Source of the DNA: Anaerolineaceae bacterium
GTDB lineage: Bacteria; Chloroflexota; Anaerolineae; Aggregatilineales; Phototrophicaceae
Direction: 5' to 3'
Length of the DNA stretch: 58,852 nt
Assembly (NCBI GenBank): GCA_007693385.1
Contig: REDR01000060.1
Location: 1 to 58,852 of the forward strand
A program made the position numbers and the translations under genes. Numbering within the stretch: position 1 is the stretch's first letter; every line of letters begins with the position of its first letter. The notes below the pieces were generated by a model that was not told the origin of the DNA, did not search any database, and worked only from the letters and a program-made list of their open reading frames with translations. Positions 45,101-55,100 of this stretch are shown here, piece after piece.

Positions 45101-45155
45101 CCAGCGTTTGACCTATTCTTTTGTGCCTACGTTGGTTCTGGTCATCGTAAGTCAT
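42108..45155 (-). CDS. Giant TadE-like pseudopilin/anchor protein with two Ig-like (choice-of-anchor D) repeats
   Basis: A 1015-residue protein. The TadE-type N-terminus has GQTLVEFAITLPVLLLLLFG, in which the Glu after Gly-Gln-x-Leu-Val is typical of TadE processing sites, and then AARYTTTGQ. A Pro/Thr/Asp-rich stretch at about 335-365 is followed by beta domains. Residues about 750-860 and 865-970 are two related units, each ending in Asn-Pro-Tyr-x-Ile/Phe-Thr-Val and Cys, which fit HYDIN/choice-of-anchor D Ig-like domains. The tail is a Pro-Asp-Glu linker and GGEQGGSG. GGGAG precedes the ATG. Two further TadE/TadG-like genes lie upstream on the same strand. Confidence 0.75.
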   Translation of the reverse strand: MTYDDQNQRRHKRIGQTLVEFAITLPVLLLLLFGTIEFGRAFQAWVTLENAAREAARYTTTGQYDRDKYDLFGLFPCTVEDFDNGPGQRVGYTFNSAVTVHTQGGQITPQSLFATYYDGRNCDPGSAEHLELRRDILRLSSIYDVARRSAAGLALEPGVQDGTLTPLFNQLAHRWQAQKPRSDQAGYFDVLVCSTRAQLDTQSSVMDGRSPSRFHMVFDSSDIPNNYTHTFEPPFCMLNEVPPEAIGDAEPRVDNAGMPWIDAGGPGDRISVIVTFNHPLITPLFDFSHFTMQARRSGVNETFRTSRALNAVQGGAPQAALIPDPPSDFTPPDDDPGDGTPDGTDEPEPTEETSTEVPPPTLPDPFDCEQLNISDIIFTQNAVEFRIANTGFHSATLRSVNLAWRRPSDKPNMMLRTSALNSEVHWTGFQETSPILMSDPGNFNTDELRLWRRAGRQVPGSQITGQSESVSLYRATFINVGASLAYNAATNPNGLTPGDFSDTQLTFSSPTSPVTCTITISEVIPPPDETTGTATPIPTPIDDDFEPDCAADVTVSFSTFQRFGIVRLRVDNYRNVPSPLMGFDLFWFDHDPEPLVSEYDIPSQAPGVTSIGQLQLEEVIAGPIGGSGAFDSASAVPVWRGPDDTSRTTYIPGQGGEGTWLRNYEVPAMSSAYIYLNFSGTSLRLDEAFDMEAWMFSGEFWFECLLPNGEGYYGNGLIPNGRTPFGEPPPPPTPPPDPGIIVRHGNNNIANGGSTTLPQTVVGIGVTRTLGVISNGGAPLQLTGNPRVAVEGSGVSITRQPSNVINPGARSDFDVRCDADRSEDYSADILIPNNTSDNNPYRITVNCRVKEPAPDLEVRRSNGSTVIPHNTGSFNFGTRNVGSSARHDFRIYSIGDGPVDINNITIDGAGFSIRDNDHQAGVVQEGDWKRLRIRCDATTVGEYTATVSIPNNSVNSSKNPYTFTVSCNVIPQPTPVVPTPDPTPDPDPDPEPDPEYCDQFPDDPACVGGEQGGSG

Positions 45156-45237
45156 AGGCTTATCTCCCACAATTTCATTGGCGAGGCCGGACAGTGCCCG
45201 ACCTCTAAAGGTTTACAGAACGTGTCGCGTGACGCCA

Positions 45238-48200
45238 TCAGCCGGACAAACGGGTGAACATGCGTGATGCGATCTCATCGAATACGCGCTGTAGCTCCGA
45301 TAAGCCGGGCGCATTGTAGTAATTGCCACAGCTCTCGCCCGGTGTGCGCGTCCGCAGGTCGGCGATTGTCGTCGGGTTGTCGGGATCGTTTGGCCGCCAG
45401 AACTCTTTGCTAGGATCACCGCCGTAGAAGTCCGGCTCGCAGGGGTCTTTCGGCCCCCAGTCGAAATCCGGGTCGTTGTCAATCGAACCGTCGAGCGTCG
45501 GGTAATCCGCACCGGCATTGTTGCGCCACTGTTCGCGGTTGTGGCGCATGTCACGATGCACGTCGTTGTCGATGCGGAAGTTATCCCCCGCGTCGGCGAT
45601 ATAGCGTAGCAGTTCTTCGCCTAGACAGTCGCGGATGTTGGCCGCACACGAACCATCGCCCAGATTGAAGTTCAACCCGAAGCCGATAGTGAAGATGATC
45701 GGCAATTGGGCGGTGCTGGATTCGTCTTCGTCCACACCGGCGATATAGTCCGCCCAGTCCCGCGCATAGTCGAACGGATCGTATAGCGGATCGCACGGGT
45801 TGTTCGGGTCGTTATAGTCGCCGATGTCTACTTCAAAGAAGTTGCCCAGACGCTCGTTTTCGTCGGCGATCCACTGCGATTCATTGAACGGGTAATCAGG
45901 CGGCATCGGGCGCACGTAGCGCGGCGGGCTACCCTGATTGTTGTATTGATCCATGCTATCGGCGATCAACGGGCGATAATCGCGGTCAATCGCGTTGGGC
46001 TGGAAGCCGGGGCCGAAGCTGTTCGGCGCGGGGTCTAGCCCGATTTCGTTGGGGTTGCTGATCGAGTAACCGACGGCGCGACCATCATCAATGCAGAAAT
46101 GACGGGCGAACGGGTCAGGTTTGGAACACCACGGGAACGCGCTCGGATCACCGGTGACGAGATTGCCGATGCGGGCGGGGCCGCCCGGCCCGATGAACCC
46201 ATACGGGCACAGGCCATACGCCCCATATTCGCCGGGCGAACTGCCGAATAGATTGGTGTAGCCGCCCATGTCGCGGTCGGTATCGAGCAGGACCTGTCGT
46301 ACCTGTGCGGGGTCTGTGCGGTTTTCCCACGGGCCGAGTTCTGCGTCGAGTCCCGCCGCGAGGCGCTGACGGAAGTCGAAGCTCTCGATTTCAAAGTACG
46401 GATCATAGGCGCGTATTTTGCTACCCTGACTGCGTACCGCGTCGCTACGGCCAGCCGAGCCATCGCTCAGCACAATGATGATCCATACCGAACCATCGCG
46501 CCGACTGGTGCGCGGGTCGTTCAACGCGCTACTGGCCTCACGCAAGGCCGCGCCGATGTTGCCACCGTTACACATGCCATGACGTTCATAACTGCTCTGT
46601 AGCGTCGTATCAGGCGACGCGAAGCGATCAGACAGATTGAGGTTGGCTAGTTGTGTTTGCCATTCCGGTGAGCCATACGGCGGGTTGATGTTACGCAACA
46701 TCGCCGCGTCGCCGACGCGATAGCCCGGCACGTCGAAGTGATCTTCCGCCGCCTGTCGGGTGGTGATAAAGGAACTCGGCAGAGCTACCGAGCGCGGGAT
46801 ACCGCTAGCGAATTGATCGGCGGGGGGAGGGACGTTGCGCGTCGCGTAGATGCTGTGCGGGTAACGCAACAGCGCGTTCTGGATGAAACAGTTTTCCAGC
46901 ACCGGATAATTGACCGCCGCGTTGAGGTTTTCGTTAAATTCGCCGGCTGTGCCGTAATCAAGCGGGATGGATTCGCCGGTTTCGGGGTCGATGCCCGCCG
47001 CGAAGCCTGTCCAGCGTGCGGTGTCTTCGTCCCATGTGTAGAAGTTCGGTTCGGCACGGACGCCGATCACGGTGTTGAGCGTGCTGACCGCCACTTCATA
47101 GGACTCGATCATGTGCGCCTGTCCGGTTCCGGCGAAGTCCGGGTCAATCAGATGCGCGGAACGGTCAAACGTGACGAAGGCCACGCGATCACCGCGCAGG
47201 AAGTCGATGCGTTGCAAGAACTGGCGCGTCGCGTCGCGGGCTTGCTTGAATGGCTGGCACACCAGATCGGAGAAGTTCCAGTCAGGAGACCATGTGTCGT
47301 CCTCACGGCGGGGCACTCTGTTTCCCAGACGTTCATAGCTTGGCGGTTCGCCGACGTTAGCGACATTCACCACATATTCGCCGTTGGGGATGATGTCGCC
47401 TGTATTGGCGTCAACATAAACCGATGTACCATCGCTGATGAAAATGCCACTGGCCGGGTCGTTACAGCACCCGTAGAAGTTATACGTTGGCACGAACCCG
47501 CCCCAGCGCGGTTGCGTGGCGTTCTCGTTGTTGAAGTTATTGATATTCGGCCAATTTCCCGCGTTCAACATGCCTTCATCAATGTAAAACTGAGCCATCG
47601 TGCGCGGTGAATCCGCGTGATCGTCCACGATGCGCGGCCAGTTCTGCGTCATGTTTAGCACCTGCGAATACGGGAAGAAGCGCACGCGACATTCGGGGCG
47701 CGGGTGGTTGGCTTGCTGTGCTGTGACGCCGGATGGCACGAACGAGCGCACGTTGAACTGTGCGCTGGGACGATCCCGCGCCGTTTCGTATTGCTCACGC
47801 GGGTCGCTGACTGGCGTCAGGCCGTCGGCATTGCTACCATCAGGCGCGAGGAAGTTCAGGCGGTTGTTGACCGTCTGTTGCCATTCACCGAGCATGTATT
47901 CCAGCCAGAACCATTCGAACCACGTCCCGGCACGTCCGGAGATATTGTCCGGATCACCGCCCGCAACGTTGACGTTAGTCCCCCACAACCAGCCATCCAC
48001 CGGCGGATTATTGGCGGCGCGTTCGCTATCCATCACGAAGCGATAGATGCGACTGCTGTTATTGGGGTCAATCGGCAAGAAGCCCGCCTGCACCAGTTGA
48101 CCGGCGACGCTATAGCTGGCTGTTTCGTTGCTGATGTCCATGATGTAGGGCGGCACATATCCCATGCCGAGATTGACTTCCGCCCAGTCCTGATAGTTGG

Positions 48201-49071
48201 TCTCGAACAGCATCGACTCCGACACGTCCATCACCAGTACCACGTCCAGCACCGCCGTTTCAGATGTGGCCGATGCCTGCAAGGTGATGTCCTCCCAGCC
48301 GAGTAAGCGTAAGAACACGGTGGGCGAATCGATCTGCGCGGTGACACGCACCAGCTTACGCACGTCTGGCGAGCATACGCCTTCATCATCGCCCAAAATA
48401 TCGACCTCTTCGCGTAACTGGCCGATGTAAGTATTGCTCGCGCCCATCAGCGCCGCCCAGTTCGCGTTGCTGTTGTCGGACTCCCACGCCTGAAGCGCGT
48501 CATCGTAGGCGGTGCTGGGCGTCTCGATTGTCATGCCTTCATCGCTGGCGAAGTCCAGCAGGCCGTCGATATAGGCTTGCCGTGCGTCCTGTACATTGTC
48601 GCGTGCTTCATCAATGATGACCTGTGACTCGCCGGAATCCATCATGGCGTTGAGTGTGGCGATCATCACGCCGTATTCTTCACGCAAAGCGCCAATGGCG
48701 GGCGGCTCCATCTGGATTCCTTCTTGCGTCGGGTCGAAGTCGCGGCGCGGTTGGTTCTCGCACATCTCCACCCACACATCACGCGGATTCAGCCCGTGAA
48801 ATTCGATGAATTGCCGCGCTGATAAGCTGGCGCGGGCGATTACATCGCTGAATTCGCCCTGTCCGGTCTGGCGTACCTGTCCGGCGGCGGCGATGGCGGC
48901 GCTATCTACGGCGCGGCGTAGATTGTTATAGCGCACAAACAGGATGGAAACGTCCGTCGTCAGCCCGACGAAGCCGATCAAGCCGATCATACCTAAAGCC
49001 AGAATGATGATCGACTGCCCGACCTGACCGCGCTTAACGATGTGTCTTACCCATTGTTTGAACATCGACAT
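45238..49071 (-). CDS. Giant TadG-like protein with an interrupted von Willebrand A domain
   Basis: A 1277-residue protein. The N-terminus is TadG-like: a basic stretch, GQVGQSIIILALGMIGLIGF (membrane helix at about 18-37), then DVSILFVRYNNLRRAVDSAA. A vWA domain starts with VVLVMDVSESM, giving MIDAS residues Asp282, Ser284 and Ser286. The middle strand RVAFVTFDRSAHL is near 620-635, IIIVLSDGSAGR near 865-875, and the last helix LQRVFDEIASRMFTRLSG is at the C-terminus. So the vWA core is spread over about 1000 residues, with two large insertions (about 290-610 and 645-860). The start has AAAGGT upstream. It is flanked by TadE-like genes. Confidence 0.75.
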   Translation of the reverse strand: MSMFKQWVRHIVKRGQVGQSIIILALGMIGLIGFVGLTTDVSILFVRYNNLRRAVDSAAIAAAGQVRQTGQGEFSDVIARASLSARQFIEFHGLNPRDVWVEMCENQPRRDFDPTQEGIQMEPPAIGALREEYGVMIATLNAMMDSGESQVIIDEARDNVQDARQAYIDGLLDFASDEGMTIETPSTAYDDALQAWESDNSNANWAALMGASNTYIGQLREEVDILGDDEGVCSPDVRKLVRVTAQIDSPTVFLRLLGWEDITLQASATSETAVLDVVLVMDVSESMLFETNYQDWAEVNLGMGYVPPYIMDISNETASYSVAGQLVQAGFLPIDPNNSSRIYRFVMDSERAANNPPVDGWLWGTNVNVAGGDPDNISGRAGTWFEWFWLEYMLGEWQQTVNNRLNFLAPDGSNADGLTPVSDPREQYETARDRPSAQFNVRSFVPSGVTAQQANHPRPECRVRFFPYSQVLNMTQNWPRIVDDHADSPRTMAQFYIDEGMLNAGNWPNINNFNNENATQPRWGGFVPTYNFYGCCNDPASGIFISDGTSVYVDANTGDIIPNGEYVVNVANVGEPPSYERLGNRVPRREDDTWSPDWNFSDLVCQPFKQARDATRQFLQRIDFLRGDRVAFVTFDRSAHLIDPDFAGTGQAHMIESYEVAVSTLNTVIGVRAEPNFYTWDEDTARWTGFAAGIDPETGESIPLDYGTAGEFNENLNAAVNYPVLENCFIQNALLRYPHSIYATRNVPPPADQFASGIPRSVALPSSFITTRQAAEDHFDVPGYRVGDAAMLRNINPPYGSPEWQTQLANLNLSDRFASPDTTLQSSYERHGMCNGGNIGAALREASSALNDPRTSRRDGSVWIIIVLSDGSAGRSDAVRSQGSKIRAYDPYFEIESFDFRQRLAAGLDAELGPWENRTDPAQVRQVLLDTDRDMGGYTNLFGSSPGEYGAYGLCPYGFIGPGGPARIGNLVTGDPSAFPWCSKPDPFARHFCIDDGRAVGYSISNPNEIGLDPAPNSFGPGFQPNAIDRDYRPLIADSMDQYNNQGSPPRYVRPMPPDYPFNESQWIADENERLGNFFEVDIGDYNDPNNPCDPLYDPFDYARDWADYIAGVDEDESSTAQLPIIFTIGFGLNFNLGDGSCAANIRDCLGEELLRYIADAGDNFRIDNDVHRDMRHNREQWRNNAGADYPTLDGSIDNDPDFDWGPKDPCEPDFYGGDPSKEFWRPNDPDNPTTIADLRTRTPGESCGNYYNAPGLSELQRVFDEIASRMFTRLSG

Positions 49072-49089
49072 AAACAGCTTACCTTTGCT

Positions 49090-50490
49090 TTAGTTAACGC
49101 CTTGAATGACCTGACCATCCTGAAAGCGATATTGCACCTGCGGCACAACAGTCGGCGTTGAGAAGGCCGACCAGACATGAATCGTGGTCTGGTTGTCATC
49201 CAGCCAGTTGTAGACGGGCGAGAAAACCGGAATGTTCAGCAATAATTCGTGTTGCCAGAAGATTTCTGCTAGCACGATGCCGGTATTGGGGACGAATTGC
49301 CGTTGATCGCACGGATTACCGTCCGGCTCGACGCAGAAATCGCTGAATTGCGCTTGCATCTCCGCGATTTCGGCGGGACTCAAGATGAAGTTGCCGCCCA
49401 ATAACTGATTTTGCACCCAGTAAACATCACGATCAGACCCCCAGCATCGCAGTTCCAGCGTGCCTAATGATGTGTCACGCTCTACCGGCGAGATTTCGCG
49501 CTGTGCCAGATAGACAAAGCCGCGCTGTAGTGACGGGTGATGATACTGCGTGAAGCCGACGCTGTGCCATTCGCGCTCGCCGGTATCGGGGTTCAGGCGC
49601 TCCTCTGCCAACTCAATCGGATAGATTTCCGTCGTGTTGGTTTGCGGATCAAACAACTCTACTGTACTGACGAAATTACCGTTACCGGCTTCCATCTGGT
49701 TGAAATAATCGAAGGGATCGCGCTCGTAGATCAGTTCAGTGTTGCCGCCCGGCGTGTACATATGTACGTTGCCGTTAGCTGGATTCTGCCACACATTACA
49801 GCGATTAGCGTCCGTCGGCCAGCGTCCGACCACTACCGGAATATATCCCTGCTGGCTGAATTCGCCGGGGCGGATGGGCGGAGAGTCTTGATTTTGCAGG
49901 TCGATGTCGCCGCCATCGTCTCGCGGACGATTGTTAATCATCAATACGGAGAAAACGGAAATCACGATGTCGTCAACGCCGTTACGCCTGATCTCTAGCG
50001 GGCGCATGGAGTCTAGCATCTGGCACAACACCAGATTGAAAAATCCGGCGGGCGCGACATCGGCATTGCCCCGCGCGACTTCGCCACAATTGCGGATGTT
50101 GTTGCGCGTGTTCATCAGCGCTGTGCGCTGTTCCGCCGTGTAGCAATCCAGACCGGCGACCTGATTACCCTCCGCACACAGGAAGCGGGCGTCAACGTCC
50201 ATGACCGGCGCTAACGACCCTTGCCGCGTCAACTGGTTGCGCTCCCACTGTAGCGGGCTGAATTCTTCCTGAAGCGTAGCGCCACGCCGCGCACCGGCGC
50301 GGGTGACTTCTAGCAGGGTGAGGTAATTGCGGGCGAAGTAGCCAATCTCCACCAGACCGAATAGCATAATCAACAAGATGGGCGTGACGAGCGCCATCTC
50401 GACCAGACTTTGCCCTTTTCTAGGTTCCTCACCGTACCCTTGCGGTGTACCGTCGAGAACCCGTAAAGTACGCTTGATGAGCTTTCGCAT
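49090..50490 (-). CDS. TadE-like pilus/surface protein
   Basis: A 466-residue protein with GQSLVEMALVTPILLIMLFG at about residues 27-46, then EIGYFARNYLTLLEVTRAGARRGA, the classic TadE pseudopilin start. The remaining 400 residues are a large extracytoplasmic part with several cysteines, and no known domain is recognised. GAAGGT precedes the ATG; a TTG upstream inside the same frame is rejected. It leads the three-gene set; the next gene starts 19 bp after its stop. Confidence 0.75.
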   Translation of the reverse strand: MRKLIKRTLRVLDGTPQGYGEEPRKGQSLVEMALVTPILLIMLFGLVEIGYFARNYLTLLEVTRAGARRGATLQEEFSPLQWERNQLTRQGSLAPVMDVDARFLCAEGNQVAGLDCYTAEQRTALMNTRNNIRNCGEVARGNADVAPAGFFNLVLCQMLDSMRPLEIRRNGVDDIVISVFSVLMINNRPRDDGGDIDLQNQDSPPIRPGEFSQQGYIPVVVGRWPTDANRCNVWQNPANGNVHMYTPGGNTELIYERDPFDYFNQMEAGNGNFVSTVELFDPQTNTTEIYPIELAEERLNPDTGEREWHSVGFTQYHHPSLQRGFVYLAQREISPVERDTSLGTLELRCWGSDRDVYWVQNQLLGGNFILSPAEIAEMQAQFSDFCVEPDGNPCDQRQFVPNTGIVLAEIFWQHELLLNIPVFSPVYNWLDDNQTTIHVWSAFSTPTVVPQVQYRFQDGQVIQGVN

Positions 50491-50676
50491 GGGGACGACC
50501 TTCAATCATATCAATCGTATCAGAGTATGAATAACATAAAGTCTCTAAATGCCATGATACCATAGCGGCCTCTAGCCAAGCTAAAGCTACCGTCAAGAAA
50601 TTGATAGAGTTTTGTATAGGGTCTGCTTTCGTCGGTCAATACGCCATATAGCGTCCGTCAGATGGAGATTAAACGC

Positions 50677-51483
50677 ATGAATCCTGATCTTGTCACGTTA
50701 ATTGATGTGCCCTACGCGCATACCCCCGCCCGCACGCTGTATCTGGATGCGGTGTACCCGCGCCACGCTGAAGCGCCGATGCCCGCCGTCATCTTTCTGC
50801 ATGGCGGTAGCTGGCAAAGCGGCGACAAACTGCCGTTTTATAACGAATTTCTAGCGCGGGCGGGCTATTTCACCATCTGCCCGCAATATCGTTTCAGCCG
50901 CGAGGCGACATTCCCCGCGCAAATCCACGACGCGAAAGCGGCGGTGCGCTGGCTACGGGCGAACGCCGCCACCTACCACATCGACGCGGAACGCATCGGC
51001 ATCTGGGGACATTCGGCGGGCGGCCACACGGCGTCATTCGTCGGCACGTCCGCCGGTTTACCGGATTTCGCGGGCGATCAAAACGCCGGATTCGATGATT
51101 CGGTGGCGGCGGTGGTCAGCGTTAGCGGCGTGATTTATCTGGATGACGGTAAACCGCGTCCGGTGGATTCCGCGACGGGGCGCTTGCTCGGTGCCGCGCC
51201 TGCTGATGTGCCGGAGCTAGCGCGGGCGTTCAGCCCGATCACCCACATCCGCGCCTCTGCTATCGTGCCGCCGTTTCTGATTCTGCATGGCACGGATGAT
51301 CGCGTGGTGCAGATGAGCCACGCCGAGAAGCTATATGCCGCGTTACGCTCTGCCGGTGCGGAGGCGACGCTCGTCCCGATTCTGGATGGCGATCATAGTC
51401 TCGCGGCGGATTGGGGCATTGTGCAACAACTGACGCTCGGTTTTTTTGAGCGTGTTTTTCGTGGCAACCGCCGGACTGTGTGA
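50677..51483 (+). CDS. Carboxylesterase-like alpha/beta hydrolase (BD-FAE type)
   Basis: A 268-residue hydrolase. The oxyanion motif is FLHGGSW, the nucleophile is Ser113 in GHSAGG, the acid is in LILHGTDDRVV, and the His is in ILDGDHSL. This pattern is that of BD-FAE/HSL-type esterases. The substrate is unknown. GGAG is nine bases upstream of the chosen ATG. The last codons lie 40 bp before the carbonic anhydrase start. Confidence 0.85.
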   Translation: MNPDLVTLIDVPYAHTPARTLYLDAVYPRHAEAPMPAVIFLHGGSWQSGDKLPFYNEFLARAGYFTICPQYRFSREATFPAQIHDAKAAVRWLRANAATYHIDAERIGIWGHSAGGHTASFVGTSAGLPDFAGDQNAGFDDSVAAVVSVSGVIYLDDGKPRPVDSATGRLLGAAPADVPELARAFSPITHIRASAIVPPFLILHGTDDRVVQMSHAEKLYAALRSAGAEATLVPILDGDHSLAADWGIVQQLTLGFFERVFRGNRRTV

Positions 51484-51523
51484 TAAAATTAGCGCGAGAT
51501 TTTGTACACTGAAAGGGTTTGAC

Positions 51524-52132
51524 GTGAGCGTTACACCGAGAGAGGCGTTAAAGGAATTAATGGCCGGTAATGCGCGTTTCGTTGAGATGCACCCCAGTCA
51601 CCCGCATCAAGACCCCGCTTATCTGCGTAGTTTGGTACAGAGGCAGAAGCCTATCGCGGCGATTCTGGGCTGTGCGGATTCGCGTGTGCCCGCCGAACTG
51701 GTCTTCGATCAAGGCTTCGGGGATTTGTTCGTGGTGCGCGTCGCCGGTAATGTCATGGATGAGGTGGTGCTGGCGAGTCTGGAATTCGCCGTCGGTTCAT
51801 TGGGCGTCGGCTTGATCGTGGTGCTGGGGCATTCCCGATGTGGCGCGGTCGGGGCGACGATCAAAGCGGAGGCCTTGCCTAGCCATCTGCCGGAACTATC
51901 GCGCCGGATTCAGCCGGCCGTTGATCGCGTCCGCGATGAACCCGGCGACCTGCTGGAAAATGCCATCCGCATGAACGCCAAAATGGTCGCTGAACAGTTG
52001 CGCGAGCAGAGTGAAATCCTGCGCGAAGCGGTAGAGGTGCGGGCGCTGAAGATCGTCTCCGCCTATTATGATTTGCAGTCCGGTGAGGTCAAATTTTTGG
52101 ATTTGCCCGCCGATTTAACGTCCAATGAATGA
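51524..52132 (+). CDS. Beta-class carbonic anhydrase
   Basis: A 202-residue zinc enzyme that interconverts CO2 and bicarbonate. The zinc-site residues are Cys50, Asp52 and Arg54 in ILGCADSRVP, then His103 and Cys106 in VLGHSRCGAVGA. It starts at GTG with AAAGGG upstream; the longer frame runs back into the esterase gene and is not used. The next gene, carB, uses bicarbonate, so the neighbourhood fits supply of substrate to carbamoyl phosphate synthesis, as inference. Confidence 0.9.
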   Translation: MSVTPREALKELMAGNARFVEMHPSHPHQDPAYLRSLVQRQKPIAAILGCADSRVPAELVFDQGFGDLFVVRVAGNVMDEVVLASLEFAVGSLGVGLIVVLGHSRCGAVGATIKAEALPSHLPELSRRIQPAVDRVRDEPGDLLENAIRMNAKMVAEQLREQSEILREAVEVRALKIVSAYYDLQSGEVKFLDLPADLTSNE

Positions 52133-52162
52133 GCGCTTGCGCTACGAACGGAACAGGAATCT

Positions 52163-55100
52163 ATGCCGAAAAGAACCGATATAAAAACGATCATGGTGAT
52201 CGGCTCCGGCCCCATCGTCATCGGGCAGGCCAGTGAATTTGATTATAGCGGTGTGCAGGCGTGCAAGGCGCTACGTGCGGAGGGATACCGGATTGTACTG
52301 GTCAACAGCAATCCGGCCACCATCATGACCGATCCTGAGTTCGCCGACGCCACGTATATCGAGCCACTGACGCCGGAAATCTGTGAGCGCATCATCGAGC
52401 AGGAGCGCCCCGACGCGCTATTGCCGACGGTGGGCGGGCAGACCGCGCTCAATCTGGCGATGGCTTTGCAGGAACAGGGCATACTGGATAAACACGGCGT
52501 CGAGTTGATCGGCGCGTCGATGCACAGCATCCAGCTAGCCGAAGACCGTCAGCTATTCAAAGACGCCATGACCGAAATCGGCTTGAAATCGCCGGAGAGC
52601 GAAGTCGTTAGCACCGTTGAGGACGCCTTGCGCGTGGCGGAGCGCATGGGCTATCCGGTGCTGGTGCGGCCTTCTTACACGCTGGGCGGCAGTGGCGGCG
52701 GCGTCGCCTATACGCCGGAAGAGCTAGAGCGCGTCGCCCGCAATGGCATCAAACAGAGTCCGGTCAATCAAGTGCTGGTTGATTACAGTCTGCTAGGCTG
52801 GAAAGAATACGAGCTAGAGATCATGCGTGACGGCGCGGGGAATTTCGTCGTCGTCTGCGCTATCGAAAATCTCGATCCGATGGGCGTGCATACCGGCGAT
52901 AGCATCACCGTCGCGCCGGTGCAAACGCTGACCGACAAAGAACTGCAACGCCTGCGCGATATGGCGCGGCTGATCTTCGATAAGGTCGGGCTGGCGACGG
53001 GCGGCGCGAACGTGCAATACGCCATCAATCCCGACGACGGCGACGTGTACGTGATCGAGATGAACCCGCGTGTGTCGCGTTCGTCGGCGCTGGCGAGCAA
53101 AGCCACCGGCTTTCCCATCGCCAAGATCGCCGCGCTGGTCGCCGTCGGCTATACGCTGGATGAAATCCCCAACGACATCACCCGCGAGACTCCGGCCAGC
53201 TTCGAGCCGTCGCTGGATTATGTCGTCGTCAAGATTCCGCGCTGGGACTTCGAGAAGTTCACCGAAGCCGATGCGGTACTAGGCCCGCAGATGAAAGCGG
53301 TGGGCGAAGTGATGGCGATTGGCCGCACCTTCCCCGAAGCGCTTCAGAAGGCGATCCGTTCGCTCGATATTGGCATTATGGGCTTCGGTACCAATCTGGA
53401 AGCCGTGCCGCCGCCCGCGCTGAAAGTCGCCACCGCCCGCCGCCTGTTTCAGGTGGCCGCCAACCTGCATAATGGCGTCAGCGTCGATGAAGTGGTGGAA
53501 AATACGCGCTTTGATCGCTGGTTCGTGGGACAGATGGCCGACATCATCGCGATTCATCGCGCCGTGTTGACCGTCGAATCGCTCGATGCGCTGGATCAAG
53601 CCGACTTCACGCGGCTTAAGCGCTATGGCTTCGCCGATGCGTACATCGCGCAGTTGCTCGGCGTCGATGAATTCGCGGTGCGCGAGCGCCGGAAATCGCT
53701 GGGCGTCGTGACCAATTATTACCGCGTGGATACCTGCGCCGCCGAGTTTGAAGCGCATACGCCGTATCTGTATTCGACATACGAAGACGGCGACGAGGCC
53801 GACCCGACGGACGCGAAGAAGGTCATGGTGTTGGGCGGCGGACCGAATCGCATCGGGCAGGGCATCGAGTTTGATTACTGTTGCGTTCATGCCTGCTTCG
53901 CGCTCAAACGCATGGGTTACGAGACGATCATGGTCAATTGCAATCCGGAGACGGTCAGCACCGACTATGACACGGCGGACCGGCTGTACTTCGAGCCGCT
54001 CACCGTCGAGGACGTGATGAACATTATCGACAGAGAGAAGCCGGACGGCGTGCTGGTGCAGTTCGGCGGGCAGACGCCACTCAACATTGCGGAGAAGCTA
54101 CAGCAGGCCGGCGCGCCGATCTGGGGCACGTCGGTTGACACGATTGATCTGGCTGAAGACCGCGAACGCTTCAACGCGCTGATGGCGGAGCTGGACATCA
54201 ACCAGCCCGCCGGAGCCATCGCCACATCACGGCAGAGCGCCATCGACGCGGCGGAGCGCATCGGCTATCCGGTGCTGGTACGGCCTAGCTATGTGCTGGG
54301 CGGGCGCGGTATGTCGATTGTGTTCGATGAAGGGCAGTTGACCGCATGGGTCGATCAGCATGTTAAATGGGACGGTCATCCGGTCTTGATTGACCAGTTC
54401 CTAGAAGATGCCTTTGAAGTCGATGTCGATGCGCTGTGTGATGGTGAGCGCGTGGTGATCGGCGGCGTGATGCAACACATCGAAGAGGCTGGCGTCCACT
54501 CCGGCGACTCGGCGTGCGTCCTGCCGCCGTATAAGATCAGCCAGTTTCATCTGGAAATCATCCGCGAGCAGACCGCCCGCATCGGCCTAGCGCTCGGCGT
54601 GCGCGGCCTGTTCAACATTCAGTATGCCATCAAAGATGATGTGGTCTATGTGCTGGAAGTGAACCCGCGTGCCAGCCGCACCGTGCCGTTCGTCAGTAAG
54701 GCGGTGGGGCGGCCTTTAGCCAGCTACGCGGCGCAGATCGCCGCCGGTGCCACGCTGGAATCGCTGGGCATGACCGCAGAACCGCGAGTCGATGGCTTCT
54801 TCGTCAAAGAGGCGGTGTTGCCGTTCCTCAAGTTCCCCGATGTTGATGCGCGGCTCGGCCCGGAGATGCGCTCTACCGGCGAAGTGATGGGGCACGCGGC
54901 CAGCTTCGGCCATGCGTTCGTCAAAGCGCAGATCGCCGCGAATATGACCTTGCCGACATCCGGCGCGGTGTTCATCAGCGTGAACGACTACGACAAGGGC
55001 GCAGTCGCCAAGATCGCCCGTGATCTGTACGCGCTCGGCTTCGATTTGCTGGCGACTACCGGCACGGCGCATTGGCTGGACATGATCGGCCTGCCGGTCA

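Noticed and set aside
46738-47610. Plus-strand open frame of 290 codons inside the TadG-like gene
   Set aside because: Antisense shadow of the vWA gene; no ribosome site, no recognisable motif.
53279-53890. Minus-strand open frame of 203 codons inside carB
   Set aside because: Lies wholly within the conserved carB coding sequence and has the composition of a reverse-frame shadow.
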